From contig JBFWVM010000019.1 of the NCBI GenBank assembly GCA_050246735.1, positions 1-64,000 of the forward strand: DNA of 64,000 nt. The letters are read 5' to 3'. The translations under genes were made by a program, and so were the position numbers. The notes under the pieces are model-generated. The model was not told the origin of the DNA, ran no database searches, and saw only the letters and a program-made list of their open reading frames with translations. The stretch is from Taklimakanibacter sp050246735 (GTDB lineage Bacteria > Pseudomonadota > Alphaproteobacteria > Rhizobiales > Aestuariivirgaceae). Below are positions 34,211 to 43,377 of this stretch, in pieces. Position 1 is the stretch's first letter; every line of letters starts with the position of its first letter.

Positions 34211-35203
34211 TCAGGCGGCCTCGTTGCGCTGGCGCAGATAGTCCTCCCAGGCGAGCGCGCTCTCGACGATGCGGTCGATGTCCTGGTGCTTCGGCGTCCA
34301 GCCCATGTCCGCCTTGATCCTGTCGGAGGCCGCGACGATCGCCGCGGGGTCCCCTGCCCGGCGCGGCGCCATGCGCCTGTTCACGGGCTTGCCCGCCGCC
34401 TTCTCCACCGCCGTGATGATGTCGAGCACGCTGTAGCCCACGCCATAGCCGCAGTTGTAGGGACCGCTCGTCCCGCCATTGCGCAGGTGCTTCAACGCGT
34501 CGAGATGCGCCTGGGCGAGGTCGCTGACATGGATGTAGTCGCGCAGGCACGTGCCGTCGGGCGTATCGTAGTCCGAGCCGAAGACCTCCATCTCATGCCT
34601 TTCGCCGAGCACCGTCTGGCAGGCGACCTTGATGAGATGCGTCGCCTTCGGCGTGGACTGTCCGGTGCGCCCTTGGGGATCGGCGCCGGCGACGTTGAAA
34701 TAGCGCAGGGCCACATATTGCAGGCCGTAGGCCGCATGGCTGTCGCGCAGCATCCATTCGCTCATCAGCTTCGATGAGCCATAGGGCGAGATCGGGACGA
34801 GGGCCGCGTCTTCCCTGACCGGCACCGATTGCGGATTGCCGTAGACGGCGGCGGTCGAGGAGAAGACGAACCGCGGGATCCGCGCCTTCACCGCCGCCGC
34901 TATGAGCGCGCGCGTCTTCACCGTATTGTTGAGATAGTAGCTCAAGGGATCGGCGACCGATTCCGGAACGACGATGGAGCCGGCGAAATGGATGATCGCG
35001 TCGAACTTGTGGTCCTGGGTCAGCCGGGCGAGCAGCGCCTCGTCGCCGATGTCGCCTTCGACCAGGCGGGCCTCAGGCGCGATCGCCCACCAGAAGCCGG
35101 TCGAAAGATTGTCGAGCACGACCACTTCCTCGCCGGCATCGGCGAGCGCATAAACCATGTGGCTGCCGATATAGCCGGCACCTCCGGTCACCAGAACGGC
35201 CAT
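34211..35203 (-). CDS. galE: UDP-glucose 4-epimerase
   Basis: This 330-residue extended-SDR enzyme interconverts UDP-glucose and UDP-galactose. It has the NAD-binding G-G-A-G-Y-I-G (7-13), the S-S-T-A-A-V-Y-G serine/threonine block (115-122) and the catalytic Y141-x3-K145. The R-Y-F-N-V-A-G-A-D-P motif follows. The ATG at 35203 has GGGAG eight bases upstream. It is divergent from galU with a 128-base gap, consistent with a shared nucleotide-sugar supply role for envelope polysaccharide. Confidence 0.93.
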   Translation of the reverse strand: MAVLVTGGAGYIGSHMVYALADAGEEVVVLDNLSTGFWWAIAPEARLVEGDIGDEALLARLTQDHKFDAIIHFAGSIVVPESVADPLSYYLNNTVKTRALIAAAVKARIPRFVFSSTAAVYGNPQSVPVREDAALVPISPYGSSKLMSEWMLRDSHAAYGLQYVALRYFNVAGADPQGRTGQSTPKATHLIKVACQTVLGERHEMEVFGSDYDTPDGTCLRDYIHVSDLAQAHLDALKHLRNGGTSGPYNCGYGVGYSVLDIITAVEKAAGKPVNRRMAPRRAGDPAAIVAASDRIKADMGWTPKHQDIDRIVESALAWEDYLRQRNEAA

Positions 35204-35331
35204 GCCGCTTCTCCCTTGAAAACACGCACCAGAAATGTTCCCGGCTTTCACGATTTAACCCAAATTGGCGCAAAAATGCGTCGGGCCTCCGGGTCGAAGC
35301 AGGAACAGGTCTAACAAGGAGTTACCCACAA

Positions 35332-36225
35332 ATGCAGCGCCGCATCAAGAAAGCAGTTTTCCCCGTGGCCGGCCTCGGGACACGGTTCCTGCCGGCGACC
35401 AAGGCTGTCCCCAAGGAAATGCTGACCATCGTCGACAGGCCGGTCATCCAGATCGTGGTCGACGAGGCGCGCGAGGCCGGCATCGAGCATTTCGTCTTCG
35501 TCACCGGCCGCAACAAGAGCGTCATCGAGGATCATTTCGACAAGCAGTACGAGCTCGAGGCGACGCTGCGTCAGCGCGACAAGGCGGCCGAGCTCGAGCT
35601 GCTGCGGAAATCGCTGCCGCGCCCCGGCGAGACGAGCTTCACCCGCCAGCAGGAGCCCTTGGGCCTGGGCCATGCCGTCTGGTGCGCGCGCGACATCGTC
35701 GGCGACGAGCCCTTCGCTCTTCTCCTTCCCGACATGCTGATCCATGCGAGACCCGGATGCCTGCGCCAGATGGTGGACGTCTATGAAGCCCAGGGCGGCG
35801 GCAACGTCATCGCCGTCGAGGAGGTGCCGTGGGAGCATGTGCACCGCTATGGGGTGGTGAAGCCCGGCGCCTGGTCGGGGCGCGCCTTCACGATCGAGGC
35901 GATGGTCGAGAAGCCGAAGCGCGAGGCCGCCCCTTCCAACCTCATCATCTCCGGCCGCTACATCCTGCAGCCCGAGATCTTCGCCGAGATCGAGAAGCAG
36001 GAGCCGGGCGCCGGCGGCGAGATCCAGATCACCGACGCGATGATCCGCCTTCAGGCGCGCCAGAAGTTCTCCGGCCTCAAATTCACCGGCCGGACCTATG
36101 ATTGCGGCGACAAGATCGGCTTCCTCACCGCCAATGTCGCCTATGGCCTCGAGCGCGACGATCTCTCGCTCGCCTTCAAGCGCGAGCTCAAGCGCATCGT
36201 CGACGAGGCGGGCGGGCTCGCATAG
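35332..36225 (+). CDS. galU: UTP-glucose-1-phosphate uridylyltransferase
   Basis: This 297-residue enzyme makes UDP-glucose from UTP and glucose-1-phosphate. The nucleotide-binding motif G-L-G-T-R-F-L-P-A-T-K-A-x-P-K-E-M-L is at 14-31 and the Q-x-E-P-L-G-L-G-H-A-V block near 105. The length is standard. AAGGAG lies ten bases before the ATG. It is followed by a palindromic repeat and then a convergent outer-membrane gene. Confidence 0.94.
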   Translation: MQRRIKKAVFPVAGLGTRFLPATKAVPKEMLTIVDRPVIQIVVDEAREAGIEHFVFVTGRNKSVIEDHFDKQYELEATLRQRDKAAELELLRKSLPRPGETSFTRQQEPLGLGHAVWCARDIVGDEPFALLLPDMLIHARPGCLRQMVDVYEAQGGGNVIAVEEVPWEHVHRYGVVKPGAWSGRAFTIEAMVEKPKREAAPSNLIISGRYILQPEIFAEIEKQEPGAGGEIQITDAMIRLQARQKFSGLKFTGRTYDCGDKIGFLTANVAYGLERDDLSLAFKRELKRIVDEAGGLA

Positions 36226-36234
36226 AATAGAGTA

Positions 36235-36330
36235 TCGGCCCGAAAAGTGTGCGCGGTTTTCGGACAAGCCGATGCGCAAAATCAAAGAGACAGAGCGCCG
36301 TTCCGATTCCATCGGAACATCCGGCGCTCT
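36235..36330. repeat. Dispersed palindromic repeat between galU and omp gene
   Basis: The element begins CCCGAAAAGTGTGCGCGGTTT and runs to a long hairpin: AGAGCGCCG (36292-36300) pairs with CGGCGCTCT (36322-36330), and inside it TTCCGAT (36301-36307) pairs with ATCGGAA (36311-36317). The core is related to the repeat upstream of gltB. Placed between two convergent 3' ends, the hairpin could serve as a bidirectional transcription barrier. Confidence 0.7.
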
Positions 36331-36335
36331 ATCGG

Positions 36336-37715
36336 CTATCTTCTGACCTCGATGCCGGCGGTGACGCGGTTCTCGTAGTAGTCGGAGCCCGGCTCGCTGT
36401 TGTCGTTGGAGACGAAGTCGTAGTCGAGGGTCCAGGCCAGCCAGCGGTTCATCCGCCACAGCACGCCGGCATTGCCGCGCAGCTTCAGCTCGGTTTCGTC
36501 CGTCCCCTGAAAATCCTCGTAGGACAGGCCGGCGCCGCCATGGATCGTCAGATATTCGCGCAGGTCGTGGCTGACGGCGAGGCGGGCCGCCCAGTCGCGC
36601 GCGCCGCTCACCCCGGCTTCCGCGGTTTCGACGAGCCCGGTGCCGAGAATGAGATCGAGCGTCGTCAGCTCGGTGGGCCGCCAGGTCAGCCGCCCGGTCA
36701 CGCCGAAGGTGTCGAGCGTCTCCAGCCGCGAATCGGCATAGTCGCGCCACAGATAGCTGAGCGCCAGCTCGCCCGACCAGATCGGCGAGGGGTCGAAGGC
36801 GACGCCGAGCGCCACGCGATAGCCGTTCGAATCGCGGTCGAAGCCGTTGCGGTCGAGATCCTCGAAATGGAACCGCGGCGCATAGGCGGCTTCCACGAAC
36901 GGCCGCCAGGCCGGCGAGGCGTCGTAGCCGACGCGCAGCACGGCCTGCGGCTGGACATATTCGCGGTCGGCATTGTCCTCCTCGCCCCCGCCGCTCAGTT
37001 TGACATCGCCGTAATACTGCCAGTCCGCTCCGGCCGACAGCGTCGTCCACAGGCGCCCGACGCGATGGGTCAGCGCGGCGCTCCCGCCGAAGGAATAGTC
37101 GGTGCGATTGCCGATGGCGGTGTCGGGGACGTCGCTGTCCACGCCATTGTCCTCGGACAGGTCGAAGTCCGCCGCCAGGGTCAGCGTGGTCGAGCGCAGG
37201 ACGTCGAGACGCAGGCGGGCGTCGGCGTCCACCTCCTGCGAGTCGTTCTCCGGCTGCTCGTCGTAATAGACGAGGTCGCCGGCGCCTTCGATGGTGAGCT
37301 CGTGCCTGACCCAGTCGCTGGCGATCCTGAGCGACGGCCTGAGCCTCGCCCCGATGTCGCCCTTCCGGCCGCTCTCGGCGAGACCGGGATTGTCCGACAC
37401 GATGACCCCGGCGCGCATGACCGGAAACAGGGTGAGGCCGCCCGCCTGGATGCCGAGCGCTTCGTAGGGATCCTCTTCCGCGCTGAGTTTCCGGCGCGGC
37501 GGTGGCGGCGGCTCGACGATGGGATCGATCTCGAGAGTCGTCGGCTCGGCGGCGAGCATCGCCGGCCGGGCATTCCCGGCCTCGGCCCCGCCCGCCTGGA
37601 CCGGTTCCGATGCGTCAAGGCTTGTCCGCAGCCCCAGGTCTTCCTGCGCCCTGACCTCACCGCTCAGAATGAATGCCGCCGCGATGCCGCAATATATGAA
37701 ACGCTGGCGGACCAT
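36336..37715 (-). CDS. Outer membrane beta-barrel protein
   Basis: This 459-residue protein has a signal peptide ending near V-R-A (residue 23), a Pro-rich linker (P-P-P-P near 67-70) and then many alternating amphipathic strands with aromatic ends, finishing in a barrel-like G-I-E-V-R-R. That matches the BBP2-type outer-membrane barrel family often linked to exopolysaccharide export. Two other large frames overlap it but lack such a pattern. It is divergent from kdsD by 119 bases. The function is not otherwise assigned. Confidence 0.8.
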   Translation of the reverse strand: MVRQRFIYCGIAAAFILSGEVRAQEDLGLRTSLDASEPVQAGGAEAGNARPAMLAAEPTTLEIDPIVEPPPPPRRKLSAEEDPYEALGIQAGGLTLFPVMRAGVIVSDNPGLAESGRKGDIGARLRPSLRIASDWVRHELTIEGAGDLVYYDEQPENDSQEVDADARLRLDVLRSTTLTLAADFDLSEDNGVDSDVPDTAIGNRTDYSFGGSAALTHRVGRLWTTLSAGADWQYYGDVKLSGGGEEDNADREYVQPQAVLRVGYDASPAWRPFVEAAYAPRFHFEDLDRNGFDRDSNGYRVALGVAFDPSPIWSGELALSYLWRDYADSRLETLDTFGVTGRLTWRPTELTTLDLILGTGLVETAEAGVSGARDWAARLAVSHDLREYLTIHGGAGLSYEDFQGTDETELKLRGNAGVLWRMNRWLAWTLDYDFVSNDNSEPGSDYYENRVTAGIEVRR

Positions 37716-37834
37716 CCACAAACCCCTTCTCCCGCCGAAACTTAACGAAAATATGGTTAACGGGCGGTTGACGGGTGGTCCCGGCCGCCCGATATCTCCG
37801 TTCACTTCGGCACCGGACTGGGCTAGGGAAAGCC

Positions 37835-38836
37835 ATGGCGAAGATCATTGAAGTGGATCGCGAGGGCGTTCGTGGCTGGCTCGCCTCGGCGCGCCGCACG
37901 CTCGGCATCGAGAGCGATGCCCTGGCCAGGCTGATCGCGGCGCTCGACGGCCCGCTTGGCATCGCCTTCGGTGAGGCGGTCCGTCTGATCAAGGGGGCGA
38001 GCGGCCGCGTTGTGGTGACCGGCATGGGCAAGAGCGGCCATATCGGCCACAAGATCGCCGCCACACTCGCCTCGACCGGAACCCCGTCCTTCTTCGTTCA
38101 TCCCGCCGAAGCGGGACATGGCGACCTCGGCATGATCGCCCGCGACGACGTCGTCCTCATGATCTCAAACTCCGGCGAGACGGCCGAGCTGCGCGCCATT
38201 CTCGACTACGCCAAGCGCTTCGACGTGAAGATCATCGGCCTGACCGGGCGCGTCGACAGCACGCTTGGCGCGCTTTCCGACGTGGCGCTCTGCCTGCCCG
38301 ACGCCCGCGAGGCCTGTCCGATCGGCATGGCGCCGACGACGTCGACCCTGCTGCAGCTCGCCATGGGCGACGCGCTGGCGCTGGCCTTGCTCGAGGACCG
38401 CGGCTTCAATGCGGCGCAGTTCAAGACCTTCCATCCGGGCGGCCTGCTCGGCGCCGCCCTCACCCATGTGAAGGAGATCATGCACCGGCAGCCGCAGCTG
38501 CCTCTGGTGGCGCCCACGACCCCCATGGCCGATGCGCTGGTGATCATGACCCAGAAGAGCCTGGGCTGCCTCGGGATCGTCGATGATGCCGGCAAGCTCG
38601 TCGGCATACTGACGGACGGCGACCTGCGCCGGCACATGTCGCGCGACCTCGTCGATCGCATGATCGCCGAGGTGATGACCGCCACGCCGCGGACGATCAG
38701 TTCCGACATGCTGGCCTCGGAGGCGCTCGAATACCTGAACTCGTCGAAGATCACCGCCCTGTTCGTGGTCGACGGCGAGAACCGGCCGATCGGCCTCGTT
38801 CACGTCCACGATCTCCTGCGGCAGGGAGTCAAATAG
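37835..38836 (+). CDS. kdsD: D-arabinose-5-phosphate isomerase (KpsF/GutQ family)
   Basis: This 333-residue enzyme converts ribulose-5-phosphate to arabinose-5-phosphate for Kdo and lipopolysaccharide synthesis. It has one SIS domain (V-T-G-M-G-K-S-G-H at about 57-65, S-N-S-G-E-T-A-E-L near 110) and a pair of CBS domains in the C-terminal third. Length and order fit KdsD/KpsF. Chosen ATG at 37835 has AGGGA just upstream. It overlaps the convergent nfeD gene by eight bases. Confidence 0.9.
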   Translation: MAKIIEVDREGVRGWLASARRTLGIESDALARLIAALDGPLGIAFGEAVRLIKGASGRVVVTGMGKSGHIGHKIAATLASTGTPSFFVHPAEAGHGDLGMIARDDVVLMISNSGETAELRAILDYAKRFDVKIIGLTGRVDSTLGALSDVALCLPDAREACPIGMAPTTSTLLQLAMGDALALALLEDRGFNAAQFKTFHPGGLLGAALTHVKEIMHRQPQLPLVAPTTPMADALVIMTQKSLGCLGIVDDAGKLVGILTDGDLRRHMSRDLVDRMIAEVMTATPRTISSDMLASEALEYLNSSKITALFVVDGENRPIGLVHVHDLLRQGVK

Positions 38837-39278
38837 GCTTGCCGGCCGGCTCGACCACGAGCCGCATGCCGTCGACCCCTTTCACCCTGACCCATTCGCC
38901 CTTATCGCGGTCGGCGCCGGTCACCACCCACAGCGTGTCGTCGATCCTGACCTTGCCGCGGCCGTTCACGATCGCCTCGTCGAGCACATAGGAGCGCCCG
39001 ACATAGTCGAGCACGCGCTGGTTGAGATTGGTGGCCGGGCCTTCGGACAGCTTGATGCGCGGCCGCACGAGGAGGACGAGGACAACCGCGAGCACGGCGA
39101 AGGCGGCGACCTCGACCTGCCAGGACAGATCGGCGAACAGGTCGATGATGCCGACCAGCGCCGCGGCGAGACCCAGCCACAGGAAGAACACGCCGGGCAG
39201 GATCAGCTCGATGAGCAGCAGGAGGCCGGCGATCACCCACCAGGTCCATCCGCCGAGGAACGGGAGGAACTGCTGCAC
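38829..39278 (-). CDS. NfeD family membrane protein
   Basis: This 149-residue protein has an N-terminal hydrophobic region (about residues 10-70) and a C-terminal OB-fold domain (from about 80), the short NfeD form. Such proteins pair with SPFH proteins in membrane microdomains and help stabilise or process them. The gene starts 13 bases after the SPFH stop on the same strand, matching that pairing. Confidence 0.85.
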   Translation of the reverse strand: MQQFLPFLGGWTWWVIAGLLLLIELILPGVFFLWLGLAAALVGIIDLFADLSWQVEVAAFAVLAVVLVLLVRPRIKLSEGPATNLNQRVLDYVGRSYVLDEAIVNGRGKVRIDDTLWVVTGADRDKGEWVRVKGVDGMRLVVEPAGKPI

Positions 39279-39291
39279 GCGCCGCCCCCGT

Positions 39292-40290
39292 TCAGGTCAC
39301 GGGCTTCTGGGGCACCTGGGGAACGCCGCCACCCGGCTTGCGCTTGGGCGCCGGCGCTTCCTGGTCCGACGGCCCGCCGCCGAAGGTCTCGCGCGCGATC
39401 TCGGCGATGCCGGTCAGCGAGCCGATCAGCGAGGAGGCCTCGACCGGCATCATGAGCACCTTCTGGTTGGGAGCGCTCGCCAGCGCCTCCAGCGCCTTCA
39501 CATAGTTGTTGGCGACGAAATAGTTGATCGCCTGGATATTGCCGCCGGCGATCGCCTCGCTCACCAGGAGGGTCGCCTTGGCCTCGGCTTCGGCGGCGCG
39601 CTCGCGCGCTTCGGCGTCGCGGAACGCGGCTTCCCGGCGGCCTTCGGCCTCGAGCACCACCGACTGCTTCTCGCCTTCGGCGCGCAGGATCTGCGCCTGG
39701 CGCTGCCCTTCCGCCTCGAGCACGGAGGCGCGCTTGTCGCGCTCGGCCTTCATCTGCCGCGCCATCGCGTCGACCAGATCGCGCGGCGGGCTGATGTCCT
39801 TGATCTCGATGCGGTTGATCTTGATGCCCCATGGCGACGCCGCCTGATCGACGACGCCCATAATGCGGTGATTGATCTCGTCGCGCTGCGACAACAGGCT
39901 GTCGAGATCCATCGAGCCCATGACGGTGCGGATGTTGGTCATCACCAGGTTGAGGATGGCGTTCTCGAGATTCTGCACCTCATAGGCGGCCTTGGCCGCC
40001 TCCATGACCTGGAAGAAGGCGACGCCGTCGACCTTCACCATGGCGTTGTCGCGGGTGATGACTTCCTGGCTCGGCACGTCGAGGACACGCTCCATCATGC
40101 TGAGCTTGTGGCCGACGCGATCGAAGAACGGCACGATTATACCGAGTCCCGGTGGCAGGGTGCGGACATAGCGGCCGAAGCGCTCGACCGTGTAGTTCGA
40201 GCCTTGCGGCACCATCCGGATCGAGCGCAACAGACCGAACAGGACCACGGCCAGAAGAATGATGACCGCTATACCAGCGCCTTCGAACAT
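39292..40290 (-). CDS. SPFH-domain membrane protein (QmcA/paraslipin)
   Basis: This 332-residue protein has one N-terminal membrane segment (about 4-22) followed by an SPFH/band-7 domain, then a long Ala/Glu-rich coiled coil (about 180-250), and a Pro-rich tail. It resembles QmcA/stomatin-like proteins that form oligomeric rings in the inner membrane and modulate proteolysis. The next gene is nfeD, the usual partner. Confidence 0.88.
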   Translation of the reverse strand: MFEGAGIAVIILLAVVLFGLLRSIRMVPQGSNYTVERFGRYVRTLPPGLGIIVPFFDRVGHKLSMMERVLDVPSQEVITRDNAMVKVDGVAFFQVMEAAKAAYEVQNLENAILNLVMTNIRTVMGSMDLDSLLSQRDEINHRIMGVVDQAASPWGIKINRIEIKDISPPRDLVDAMARQMKAERDKRASVLEAEGQRQAQILRAEGEKQSVVLEAEGRREAAFRDAEARERAAEAEAKATLLVSEAIAGGNIQAINYFVANNYVKALEALASAPNQKVLMMPVEASSLIGSLTGIAEIARETFGGGPSDQEAPAPKRKPGGGVPQVPQKPVT

Positions 40291-40380
40291 AAGCCGTCTC
40301 CAAACCTCAATATAGGAAAGTAGTCAAGCGCCCTCTCTGGGCAGCTAACATAGGGGCACGTCGATGAATCGCAAGCCCTT

Positions 40381-41400
40381 TCATAGCCAGCCGGCCAATT
40401 CCTTGCGGATCAGGGAAGCCATCATCGCGATGGCGACGGACGAATCATTGAGGCAGGGTACCGCCGAAAAGTTCGTTCCGCCATTCTTGCGGAACGTGTC
40501 GGCAAGGCCGATGGCGACCTCTTCCAGAGTCTCGACGCAATCGGCGGCGAAGCCCGGCATGACCATCGCGAGGTTGCGGACCCCCAGGCCTGGCAGGCTC
40601 GCCACCGTATCCTGCGCATAGGGCTTGACCCATTCGGCGCGGCCGAAGCGCGACTGGAAGACGAGCCTGAATTGCGTCTCGGAAAGGCCGAGCTTCCCGC
40701 GCAGGAGCCGTGTCGTTTCCAGGCAGTGGCGATAATAGGGATCGCCTTTGGCGACATAGCTTTCCGGCAGGCCGTGAAAGGAGGCGAGGACGACATCGGG
40801 CACCCAGTCGAGCCTGCCCAGATGCGCCGTGATGCTCTGGGCCAGCGCGTCGATATGAGCGGGCTCGTCATAATAGGGTGGAACGAAGCGCAGTGCCGGC
40901 TGCCAGCGCAGCTCCGCCATGGCCTCGAAGACCTTGTCGGCGACCGTTGCCGTGGTCGAGGCGCTGTATTGCGGATAGAGCGGGAAGACCAGGATGCGGT
41001 CGCAGCCCTGCTCCTTCAGCGCCTTGAGGCGCTCGCCGACCGGCGGCAGGCCGTAGCGCATGCCCCAGTCGACGATGAGCGGCCCCTCGCCCCGAAGCTC
41101 GGCAGCGAGCTTTTCCGCCTGCGCGCGGGTGATGGTCTTGAGCGGCGATTCATCGCGTGCCCGGTTCCATATCTTGTCATAGGCATGGCCGCTGCGGCCC
41201 GGCCGGATCGTGAGCACGATGCCGTTGAGGATGAGCCACCACAGGAGGCGGTTGGTCTCGACGACCCTGCGGTCCGACAGGAACTCCTTCAGGTAGCGGC
41301 GCATCGGCCAATAGGAGGTCGCTTCCGGCGTCCCCAGATTGACGATGAGGACGCCGATGCGGCCCTGCGCCATGGCGCCGCTGTCCGTGGGGTTCGGCAT
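40381..41400 (-). CDS. hemH: Ferrochelatase
   Basis: This 339-residue enzyme inserts Fe2+ into protoporphyrin IX in the last step of haem synthesis. The signature S-F-H-G-L-P contains the metal-binding His (H209), and the opening V-L-I-V-N-L-G-T-P is typical. Length fits proteobacterial HemH. No Irr-like box was seen in the 119 bases upstream. It is divergent from the sensor kinase gene. Confidence 0.93.
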   Translation of the reverse strand: MPNPTDSGAMAQGRIGVLIVNLGTPEATSYWPMRRYLKEFLSDRRVVETNRLLWWLILNGIVLTIRPGRSGHAYDKIWNRARDESPLKTITRAQAEKLAAELRGEGPLIVDWGMRYGLPPVGERLKALKEQGCDRILVFPLYPQYSASTTATVADKVFEAMAELRWQPALRFVPPYYDEPAHIDALAQSITAHLGRLDWVPDVVLASFHGLPESYVAKGDPYYRHCLETTRLLRGKLGLSETQFRLVFQSRFGRAEWVKPYAQDTVASLPGLGVRNLAMVMPGFAADCVETLEEVAIGLADTFRKNGGTNFSAVPCLNDSSVAIAMMASLIRKELAGWL

Positions 41401-41519
41401 GATCGACCTTGCAGTACCGGATTGTTAACCAAAGCGGAAGAACCGGCGACACCTTAACGCAACCCCAAGCCGCGCCCGCATAATAGACGAACCCAAGGCA
41501 AAGGATCGGGCGGAGCATC

Positions 41520-43355
41520 ATGCCGACGCTGAGCGATGGCCCTCTCGGGCAGTGGGGACGGCGCTCCCTGAGCGAGCATCGCCATGCGCCGGGACCGTTC
41601 GCCGGCAAGCCCAGATTCGACGTCGGCCGGTTCCGCGCCGAGCAGATAGCCCCTCTCGCGCAGTTTCGTCCCTATGTGATGGGCGCCAACATTCTGGCGG
41701 TTCTGGTGATCCTGTGGTTCGGGTCCGGAACCGTGAGCACCGCCTGGCTCGCGGCCTGGACGGCGGTCCAGGTGGCGTTGACGGCGGCGGTCCTGCGCCA
41801 CTGGTCGGTCAGCCGCAATTTCATCGCCGGCACCCGCCGCACCATCGGCCTCATCGATGCGGCGAGCCTGGCCTTCGCCGTGCTGTGGGCCTTTCCGTCG
41901 CTTCAGCTCTTTCCCGAAGCGCCGCGCGACACCCAGCACGTCATCACGGCGATATCCTTCATCGCCTCGGTGACCGGAGCCTTCGCGCTCACCCGGCTGC
42001 CGCCCGCCTCGATCGTGTTCGCCACCGTGGTGAGCGGCGCCATTTTCCTGAGCGAGATCCACCACGGCCAGGATATCGATCTCATCTTCGGCTTCATCGC
42101 GGTGGTCATCGCCTTCCTGATGTCGCTGATGAGCCTGGCGCTCCATCGCACGCTCGTCCGGCGCGCCGCCGACAGCTACGAGATGAACCGGCAGAGCGAG
42201 TTCATCTCCCTGCTCCTCAAGGATTTCGAGAGCTGCTCGAGCGACCTCCTGTGGGAGACCGACGGCCAGGGCAGGCTCATCTATTTCTCGGACCGGCTTC
42301 CGCAGCTTGTCGGCGCCGAGGCGGCCGAGCTTCTGGGGAAGACGTTCTGGGAGGCGGCGGTCGCCGCGCCGGAAGCCGAAGGCTGGGACGACTTCCTCAA
42401 GCTTTCGGGAAATCATGTCGCGATCGAGGCGCTGCGACTGGAAGTGAAGCGCGGCACCTCGAGCAGCGACTGGTGGATGGTGACGGCCCAGCCGCTGCGC
42501 GGCCATGCCGGAGAGTTCCTGGGCTATCGCGGCGTGATCCGCGACATCTCGCTCGAGCGGCGCGCGCAGCTCGATCTGATCGCGGCCAAGGAGGAGGCCG
42601 AGCGCGCCTCTTCGGCCAAGTCGCAATTCCTCGCCATCACCAGCCACGAGCTCAAGACGCCGCTGAACGCCATCGTCGGCTTTTCCGAGATGCTCGTCGC
42701 CCAGCGCGAAGGACCGCTCGGCAGCCCGGTCTATGCCGAATATGCCTCGACCATCCTGCAGAGCAGCAGCCATCTGCGCAACGTCATCGCCGACATCCTC
42801 GACGTCACCCGCATCGAGCGCGGCGCGCTCAGCCTCGTCGAGCAGGACATGGACGCCGCCGAGATCCTGGAGATCTCCTATATGATGTGCCGCGAGCAGG
42901 CCAAGATGGCCGGCATTCCCCTCTCCATCGATCTCGACCGGTCGGCGGAGATCGTGGGCGACATCACCCGCATCCGGCAGGTGCTGATCAATCTCGTCAC
43001 CAACGCCATCAAGTTCTCGCATGCGGAGAGCCCGGTGCATCTCGCGATCGAGCGCACTGCCGATGGCGGGCTCGCCTTCCTCATCGAGGACCACGGCATC
43101 GGCATCGATGCCGGGGATATCGAGCGGATATTCGAGCCTTTCGAGCAGGGCGACACGGGCGCCGCGAGGCGCCATGGCGGCATCGGCCTCGGTCTCGCCA
43201 TCGCCCGCCGGCTGGCGCGGCTGCATGGCGGGGACGTGACGCTGACGAGCACGCCGGGCCACGGCACCACCGCGCGCTTCGCGCTGCCGCCCGAGCGCGT
43301 GAAATGGCCGGACCCCGCCAAAGCTTCCGCCGTCCCGCCCTCTGGCGCTGCGTGA
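41520..43355 (+). CDS. PAS-containing sensor histidine kinase
   Basis: This 611-residue kinase has about six hydrophobic segments between residues 52 and 207, a PAS-like domain (about 235-345), a HisKA domain with phospho-acceptor H376 in T-S-H-E-L-K-T-P-L-N, and an HATPase_c domain (about 480-600) with N box N-L-V-T-N-A-I-K-F and G-x-G-L-G-L-A-I. No response regulator or receiver domain is adjacent, so it is an orphan. The signal is not evident. It resembles PleC/DivJ-like or PAS kinases of Alphaproteobacteria, but no closer name can be given. Confidence 0.9.
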   Translation: MPTLSDGPLGQWGRRSLSEHRHAPGPFAGKPRFDVGRFRAEQIAPLAQFRPYVMGANILAVLVILWFGSGTVSTAWLAAWTAVQVALTAAVLRHWSVSRNFIAGTRRTIGLIDAASLAFAVLWAFPSLQLFPEAPRDTQHVITAISFIASVTGAFALTRLPPASIVFATVVSGAIFLSEIHHGQDIDLIFGFIAVVIAFLMSLMSLALHRTLVRRAADSYEMNRQSEFISLLLKDFESCSSDLLWETDGQGRLIYFSDRLPQLVGAEAAELLGKTFWEAAVAAPEAEGWDDFLKLSGNHVAIEALRLEVKRGTSSSDWWMVTAQPLRGHAGEFLGYRGVIRDISLERRAQLDLIAAKEEAERASSAKSQFLAITSHELKTPLNAIVGFSEMLVAQREGPLGSPVYAEYASTILQSSSHLRNVIADILDVTRIERGALSLVEQDMDAAEILEISYMMCREQAKMAGIPLSIDLDRSAEIVGDITRIRQVLINLVTNAIKFSHAESPVHLAIERTADGGLAFLIEDHGIGIDAGDIERIFEPFEQGDTGAARRHGGIGLGLAIARRLARLHGGDVTLTSTPGHGTTARFALPPERVKWPDPAKASAVPPSGAA

Positions 43356-43377
43356 CTCTCTATGGGATAGATAGGCG

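Noticed and set aside
37742..37760. TTAA pair resembling a CtrA site between omp and kdsD
   Set aside because: The spacing between TTAA elements is 11, not the seven expected for CtrA.
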